Source of the DNA: an uncultured Micrococcales bacterium
GTDB lineage: Bacteria > Actinomycetota > Actinomycetes > Actinomycetales > Microbacteriaceae
Reading direction: 5' to 3'
Length of the DNA: 11,522 bases
NCBI GenBank assembly: GCA_913060985.1
Contig: CAJXTQ010000011.1
Coordinates: forward strand, 1-11,522
Part shown: piece after piece, positions 6,991 to 11,522 of the stretch
How positions within the stretch are numbered: position 1 is the first letter of the stretch
Layout of the letters: each line of letters begins with the position of its first letter
Program-made: the position numbers and the translations under genes
Notes under the pieces: generated by a model
Databases searched by the model: none
Told to the model about the DNA's origin: nothing
The model's input: only the letters and a program-made list of their open reading frames with translations

Positions 6991-8015
6991 GGCCTTAAAC
7001 CTGCCTGGCCGAGCCCACTTGTTTCAAAAAGCCCCAAGCTGAGATTCATTGACTGAATCGCGGCTCCCGCTGTCCCCTTGACCAAATTGTCAATTGCGCA
7101 CAAAACAGTAAGCCTGCCCGATTCATCAAAGTGGTAGCTGATCTGGGCCCGATTTGAACCCCTAACCGAAACCGTTTCGGGTGGCGAGTCCAAGAGGTCT
7201 ACAAAGTTTTCATCTCCGTAGGCCGATTCGAAAGCCTCAATCACCTGCTGCTGAGTTCCACGAAGCTTTGTGGATACCACGGCCATGATTCCCCGGCTAA
7301 TTGGCGCTAAGACTGGAGTGAAGGTTATGACAGGGTTCTCCGCCCCTGCCTTTTCTAGGTTTTGAATAACCTCGGGTATATGCCTGTGGCTACCCCCTAC
7401 CGCATAGGCCCGGAGATTCTCAGTCATCTCGCTATTTAAAAGCTCGACTTTGGCTGCTTTTCCAGCTCCACTGGTTCCAACCGCAAGAGTTGCAACAATG
7501 TCATCAGTCTGAATTAGGTTCGCTGTAATTAAAGGGGCCAGGGCGAGAGTCACCGCGGTTACATTGCAGCCGGGAACAGCAATCCGTTCAACTCCTGCCA
7601 ATCTTCCTCGCTGCTTCCCTCCATCAGCAAGGGTTAGTTCAGGGAGTCCATACACCCATGCTCCTGCATGCTTCGTTCCGTAATACTTCTCCCAAGCCTT
7701 TGAAGACTCAAGCCGAAAATCGGCGCCGCAATCCAAAACCACCCCTACAGCATCCAAACCTTCTGCGATTGCAGCGCTCTCAGTATGCGGCAAAGCCAAA
7801 AAAACCACATCGTGTCCATTTAGCACTCTTGCACTGGTCTCCTGCAGGGTGAATTTCATATGGCTGAATTGAGGATGAACGCTTGAAAGTTCATTACCGG
7901 CGTTGGAATGTGCGGTCACGGTTCTGAGCTCAAGCTCAGGGTGAGACTCAATCAGTCTTATCAGCTCTCCGCCAACATATCCGCTAGCTCCGGCAACGGC
8001 TACCGAATAGGTCAT
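6987..8015 (-). CDS. argC: N-acetyl-gamma-glutamyl-phosphate reductase
   Basis: Third step of arginine biosynthesis in the cytoplasm: NADPH-dependent reduction of N-acetylglutamyl phosphate to the semialdehyde. The N-terminal nucleotide-binding loop GASGYVGGEL is at 9-18. The catalytic cysteine is Cys150 in AVPGCNVTAV, a variant of the usual PGCYPTA signature that I recall from Micrococcales ArgC. GTSGAGK is at 180-186, and a histidine-rich GGSHRHIPE at 207-215 would hold the catalytic histidine. The 342-residue length is normal. The ATG start shares its A with the pheT stop (TGATG) and has a good ribosome binding site, GAGGGG at 8027-8022, six bases away. No gap exists between pheT and argC for a separate promoter or ArgR operator. 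The stop overlaps argJ by four bases. Confidence 0.96.
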   Translation of the reverse strand: MTYSVAVAGASGYVGGELIRLIESHPELELRTVTAHSNAGNELSSVHPQFSHMKFTLQETSARVLNGHDVVFLALPHTESAAIAEGLDAVGVVLDCGADFRLESSKAWEKYYGTKHAGAWVYGLPELTLADGGKQRGRLAGVERIAVPGCNVTAVTLALAPLITANLIQTDDIVATLAVGTSGAGKAAKVELLNSEMTENLRAYAVGGSHRHIPEVIQNLEKAGAENPVITFTPVLAPISRGIMAVVSTKLRGTQQQVIEAFESAYGDENFVDLLDSPPETVSVRGSNRAQISYHFDESGRLTVLCAIDNLVKGTAGAAIQSMNLSLGLFETSGLGQAGLRP

Positions 8016-10480
8016 CAGACACCCCTCAGTTCCGCTCCGTGTAGCTTTTGAGCCAATGCTACAGCTGCGTTTCTAGCCTCTGTGGCTTCTTCCTGGGTAA
8101 GAGTCCTGTCGCCAGCCCTGAAGACCATGGAGAAAGTTACAGATTTTTTACCTGGATCAATTCCCTGACCGCGGTAGACATCTGTGGTCTTGATGCTCTC
8201 CAAAAGTTCACCACTTCCCTCAATCACCGTTGCACGCAATACTTCCGCCTCCAGAGCATCATCCACGACCAAAGAAAGATCTTGAGTCGCGGCAGGGTAA
8301 GTGAAGATTGCCGAAGCGCTCACAGTATTTATTTCCTCCAAAAGCTTGCTGAGATTGAGCTCAAACACCGAAACTCTTGGGAGGTGATAAGCATCGGCAA
8401 CGTCTGGGTGTAACTCGCCAACGAAACCAACGCGCTCGCCATTTGCCCAAACATCGGCTGTTCTGCCAGGGTGAAGGCCAGCATTTGCGCTGTTTTTTAT
8501 TACGAATTCCATGGATAGAACTCTGGAGATTCTCAAGACCGCGTCGACTGCAGATCTGTAGTCCAAAGGCTGCGCCTTCATGCCTGGTTGAGTTAGTTCC
8601 CTGTCTCCAAATCCGACTCCCGCAATCATCTCAGGCTGAGAGGGAATTTGGTTGTTCAACTCTTCCAAAGCCTCATCAGTTGGCCGAGACGTGGTAGCGG
8701 GAAAACTCGCCATTGCAGAGGAGGCCTCATTTGCGATGAAGATGCTTCCGAGTTCATAAAGGTGTCCGCTGGTGAGACCTCTTGAAATGTTTCTGGCGGC
8801 TGTTTGCAAAAGTCCAGGTAGCAGAGATGTTCTCATCTCTGGGTATTCCTCTTGGATTGGATTTTCCAATCTGACGCTTGATACATCCCCAAAAATCAGA
8901 TTCTCTTGACTGCTAACGAAGGGGTAGTTCAAGGTTTCAACCATTCCAGATGCGGCGAGAGAATCTGCAAGCTTTCTGCGAAGTAATTGTTTCTCAGTTA
9001 GTCCAGACCCCGGTGGGGCAACTGGAAGTCTTGAGCCGATCTTGTGGTAGCCATCTATTCGAGCAATTTCCTCAACCAGGTCAGTCTTGTGGCCCAGGTC
9101 TGGTCGCCAGCTGGGAGGTGTAACCAGGAGTGTGTCACCGCTGGTTACTCTGCAGCCGATTTGCTCCAAAATCTCTACTTGGCGATCAGCTGAATAGTCG
9201 ACACCAACTAATTCGGTCGCAAAATTTATTGGCAATTCAATCTGAACATCATCGGCTGGCTGAAAATAGCTGGCGCCGAATCCGGTGAGTCTTGCCGAGC
9301 CATACTCAACCAACAACTTTGCAATTCGAGCAATAGCGTGGTTGGCAACCAAGGGGTCAACCCCGCGCTCGAAGCGCTTAGAAGCTTCTGAGGGTAGCTT
9401 GTGTCTTCTGGCCGAACGCGCAATGCTAACAGGATCAAAGTTGGCTGCTTCAATCATCACCCTTTTAGTCGAAAAGCTCACTTCAGTGGACTCACCACCC
9501 ATTACACCGGCAATTCCAATTGGGCCTGAATCGTCCGTAATGAGCAAATCTTCTTCATGTAAATCTCTAACTTGACCATCCAGGGTTTTGAGTTTCTCCG
9601 CCTGCTTTGCCCTGCGCACAGTGATTCCCCCTGATAGCAGGTCCAAATCGTATGCGTGGGTTGGTTGCCCGGTCTCAAGCATGACGTAGTTGGTGACATC
9701 CACAATCAGGCTTATTGACCTCATGCCTGCAAGTTTCAGACGAGATACCATCCACGCTGGAGTTGGTCTGGAAGCATCGATATCCGCAAGCTCAACTAAC
9801 TCAAATCTGCTGCAGCCGACCCTTCCCCTGATTGGCGCCAGATCTTCGATTTTGAGCTCAAATCCACTTCCAGACACTGGCTCAATATCAGCTGGGTCGG
9901 TGAATTTTGTGCCGGTTGCGTGAGAATACTCTCGAGCCACACCTCTTATTGAGAAGCAATAACCACGATCAGGGGTGACGTTTATTTCAGCTGCCGAATC
10001 ATCGAGCCCCAGCAGCTTTATTGCATCTTCACCGACCTTCGGGTCAAGACCCATGGTTGAGAGAACCAGGATTCCTTCATGATCATCTCCCATGCCAAGC
10101 TCTTTGACAGAGGCAATCATGCCGTCGCTTACGTGTCCATAAGTCTTTCTCGCAGAAATCTCGAAATTTCCAGGCAGCACGCTCCCTGGCAGGGTTACAA
10201 CAACCTTGTCATCTTTTTTGAAATTACTTGCTCCGCAAACGATGCCGCGAGGAGATCCTTCCCCGACATCCACCTGGCACCAACGAATAGTTTTACCGTT
10301 GGACTGTGGTTCATCTACAAAATCAACTACCTGCCCCACAACAACTGGTCCACTGACGTCAAAGAAGTGCTCTTGTTCTTCCTCAAGGCCGACTTTGACT
10401 AATTCGGCCATAAGCTCTTCAGGCTTCGAATCCTTAGCCAGCTCTGTGTACTCACTCAACCAACTCAGTGGAACCCGCAT
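8015..10480 (-). CDS. pheT: Phenylalanine--tRNA ligase beta subunit
   Basis: Beta subunit of phenylalanyl-tRNA synthetase, the partner of the PheS just upstream; it binds tRNA and edits mischarged tyrosyl-tRNA-Phe. The 821-residue length is normal. Visible in order are the start MRVPLSWLSEY, an OB-fold tRNA-binding domain at about 40-150, the B3/B4 editing domain at about 210-390 (with VDVTNYVMLETGQPTHAYD at 260-278 and ERGVDP at 371-376), the B5 domain at about 410-480 (PPSWRPDLGHKTDLVEE), a catalytic-like core at about 495-700 (GLHPGRTADV at 668-677), and a C-terminal anticodon-binding FDX-ACB domain at about 725-820. The ATG overlaps the pheS stop by one base, and a purine-rich GGGGTGAGAG lies just upstream. 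The stop in turn overlaps the argC start by one base. Nothing is truncated or missing. Confidence 0.97.
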   Translation of the reverse strand: MRVPLSWLSEYTELAKDSKPEELMAELVKVGLEEEQEHFFDVSGPVVVGQVVDFVDEPQSNGKTIRWCQVDVGEGSPRGIVCGASNFKKDDKVVVTLPGSVLPGNFEISARKTYGHVSDGMIASVKELGMGDDHEGILVLSTMGLDPKVGEDAIKLLGLDDSAAEINVTPDRGYCFSIRGVAREYSHATGTKFTDPADIEPVSGSGFELKIEDLAPIRGRVGCSRFELVELADIDASRPTPAWMVSRLKLAGMRSISLIVDVTNYVMLETGQPTHAYDLDLLSGGITVRRAKQAEKLKTLDGQVRDLHEEDLLITDDSGPIGIAGVMGGESTEVSFSTKRVMIEAANFDPVSIARSARRHKLPSEASKRFERGVDPLVANHAIARIAKLLVEYGSARLTGFGASYFQPADDVQIELPINFATELVGVDYSADRQVEILEQIGCRVTSGDTLLVTPPSWRPDLGHKTDLVEEIARIDGYHKIGSRLPVAPPGSGLTEKQLLRRKLADSLAASGMVETLNYPFVSSQENLIFGDVSSVRLENPIQEEYPEMRTSLLPGLLQTAARNISRGLTSGHLYELGSIFIANEASSAMASFPATTSRPTDEALEELNNQIPSQPEMIAGVGFGDRELTQPGMKAQPLDYRSAVDAVLRISRVLSMEFVIKNSANAGLHPGRTADVWANGERVGFVGELHPDVADAYHLPRVSVFELNLSKLLEEINTVSASAIFTYPAATQDLSLVVDDALEAEVLRATVIEGSGELLESIKTTDVYRGQGIDPGKKSVTFSMVFRAGDRTLTQEEATEARNAAVALAQKLHGAELRGV

Positions 10481-11511
10481 CAGACTCTCACCCCAAACTG
10501 CCTAGCGAAACGCATGTCTCCCTCAACCATGTCGTGCATGTCAAGCACGCCGTTTCTGAACATCAAAGTTCTCTCAATTCCCATGCCGAAGGCAAAACCG
10601 GAATACTCCTCAGGGTCAATTCCGCTTGCTTTGAGAACATTTGGGTTGACCATGCCGCAACCACCCCATTCAACCCACCTGGGACCACCTTTGGCCTGAG
10701 GGTGCCAAACGTCTAATTCAGCTGAGGGCTCGGTGAATGGAAAATAGCTAGGGCGAAGTCTGATTTTTGCATCTTCTCCAAACATTTTCTTTGCGAAATG
10801 CTCGAGGGTTCCCTTCAGGTCAGCCATAGTTAGACCCCTGTCAATCGCAAGACCTTCAACCTGGTGAAAAACGGGGGTGTGAGTGGCGTCTAGCTCGTCA
10901 GTTCTAAAAACTCTTCCCGGACACAAAACATAAATTGGTATGTCTCGCTCCAGCATCGTTCTCACCTGCACTGGCGAAGTGTGGGTACGCAAGACAAGTT
11001 TTGCCTCCAGGGGGCTTACAAAAAAAGTGTCTTGCATTGCCCTTGCGGGGTGATCTTGGTCAAAATTCAAAGCATCAAAGTTGAACCACTCGCTCTCAAG
11101 CTCGGGCCCTTCAGCAATCTCCCAGCCCATACCGATGAAGGCGTCACTTATTTTCTCCATCATTAGCGATAACGGGTGTCTGGCACCTGCAGGCTGAAGG
11201 TTGGAATAGGCGGACAGGTCATCGGCCTCATTTTGAAGTTGCTGGTTTTTGAATTCCTTGGCGAGTTTTTGCTCAATCTGAGAATAGCTCGCGTTAATTT
11301 TTCCTCTTGCCTCGCCAACCAGCTTTCCAGCAGAAGCCTTTTGATCATTGGGGAGAGACTTTATGGCGGCGTTTAGCTGACTAATCTCACTGTCATCACC
11401 AATTATTTTTGAACGCAATGACTTCAATTGCTCTATATCTTGAGCAGAAGCCAAAAGCTCATCGGCCTTGGCAATTACCTGAGCTATTTTGTCTGGAGTT
11501 ATTTCTGACAT
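10480..11511 (-). CDS. pheS: Phenylalanine--tRNA ligase alpha subunit
   Basis: Catalytic subunit of the cytoplasmic alpha2beta2 class II phenylalanyl-tRNA synthetase, which joins phenylalanine to tRNA-Phe using ATP. The 343-residue length is normal for the bacterial family. Residues 1-100 are charged and helical, as expected for the N-terminal coiled-coil arm that contacts tRNA. The class II core follows: a motif 1 region around HPLSLMMEKI (112-121), RTHTSPVQ (175-182), motif 2 around RVFRTDELDATHTPVFHQ (200-217), GGCGMV (283-288), and motif 3 GFAFGMGIERTLMFR (305-319). The alanine in GFAFG, which lines the phenylalanine pocket in this family, is present. The ATG start fits the family N-terminus, but the 11 bases visible upstream contain no purine-rich ribosome binding site. 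The stop overlaps the pheT start by one base (TGATG). Identification is secure. Confidence 0.97.
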   Translation of the reverse strand: MSEITPDKIAQVIAKADELLASAQDIEQLKSLRSKIIGDDSEISQLNAAIKSLPNDQKASAGKLVGEARGKINASYSQIEQKLAKEFKNQQLQNEADDLSAYSNLQPAGARHPLSLMMEKISDAFIGMGWEIAEGPELESEWFNFDALNFDQDHPARAMQDTFFVSPLEAKLVLRTHTSPVQVRTMLERDIPIYVLCPGRVFRTDELDATHTPVFHQVEGLAIDRGLTMADLKGTLEHFAKKMFGEDAKIRLRPSYFPFTEPSAELDVWHPQAKGGPRWVEWGGCGMVNPNVLKASGIDPEEYSGFAFGMGIERTLMFRNGVLDMHDMVEGDMRFARQFGVRV

Positions 11512-11522
11512 CAGGGGTAAAG

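Noticed and set aside
8048..8413. A 121-codon plus-strand frame opposite pheT
   Set aside because: It is antisense to the C-terminal domain of PheT and shows no domain or supporting start signal.
1..11522. Mobile elements, CRISPR arrays, tRNA or rRNA genes, phage or defence genes
   Set aside because: None was seen; the window is filled by nine housekeeping genes and lacks long repeats or foreign-looking segments.

Overview
The window holds nine genes, all on the minus strand and packed almost without gaps. In transcription order (right to left) they are pheS, pheT, argC, argJ, argB, argF, argG, argH and tyrS. Every CDS appears intact. The only non-coding DNA is a 39-nt gap between argF and argG, 132 bases after tyrS at the left edge, and 11 bases before pheS at the right edge.

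The organism is most likely an actinobacterium of the Micrococcales/Microbacteriaceae type. The neighbourhood pheST - arg cluster - tyrS is typical of Actinomycetota. ArgC has the active-site variant PGCNVTA, TyrS has KFGKSEGNAVWLD, and PheS ends in a motif 3 of the form GIERTLMFRNG; from memory these are the forms found in that group. By eye the base composition is near 50% G+C, low for the group. Together with the overlapping genes this suggests a small, streamlined genome such as the freshwater/marine Luna lineage (Rhodoluna, Aquiluna). The genus is inference.

Layout. Right (8015-11511): both subunits of phenylalanyl-tRNA synthetase. Centre (1409-8015): arginine biosynthesis. ArgB, ArgC and ArgJ make ornithine through acetylated intermediates, ArgF makes citrulline, and ArgG and ArgH convert it to arginine. 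Left (133-1407): tyrosyl-tRNA synthetase, which begins one base after the argH stop at a TTG codon. The leftmost 132 bases carry inverted repeats, an 11-bp direct repeat containing TTGACA, and one plausible leftward promoter for an unseen downstream gene.

The arginine set lacks argD (acetylornithine aminotransferase), usually between argB and argF, and argR (repressor), usually between argF and argG. Overlapping start/stop codons run from pheS to argF, so the arginine genes appear to be co-transcribed with, and translationally coupled to, housekeeping synthetase genes. Their control may rest on feedback inhibition of ArgB, whose sequence looks like the arginine-sensitive type. I see no mobile element, CRISPR array, tRNA or rRNA, and nothing that looks like a wholly undescribed system. 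The points most worth a look are the operon rearrangement and the structured DNA after tyrS.
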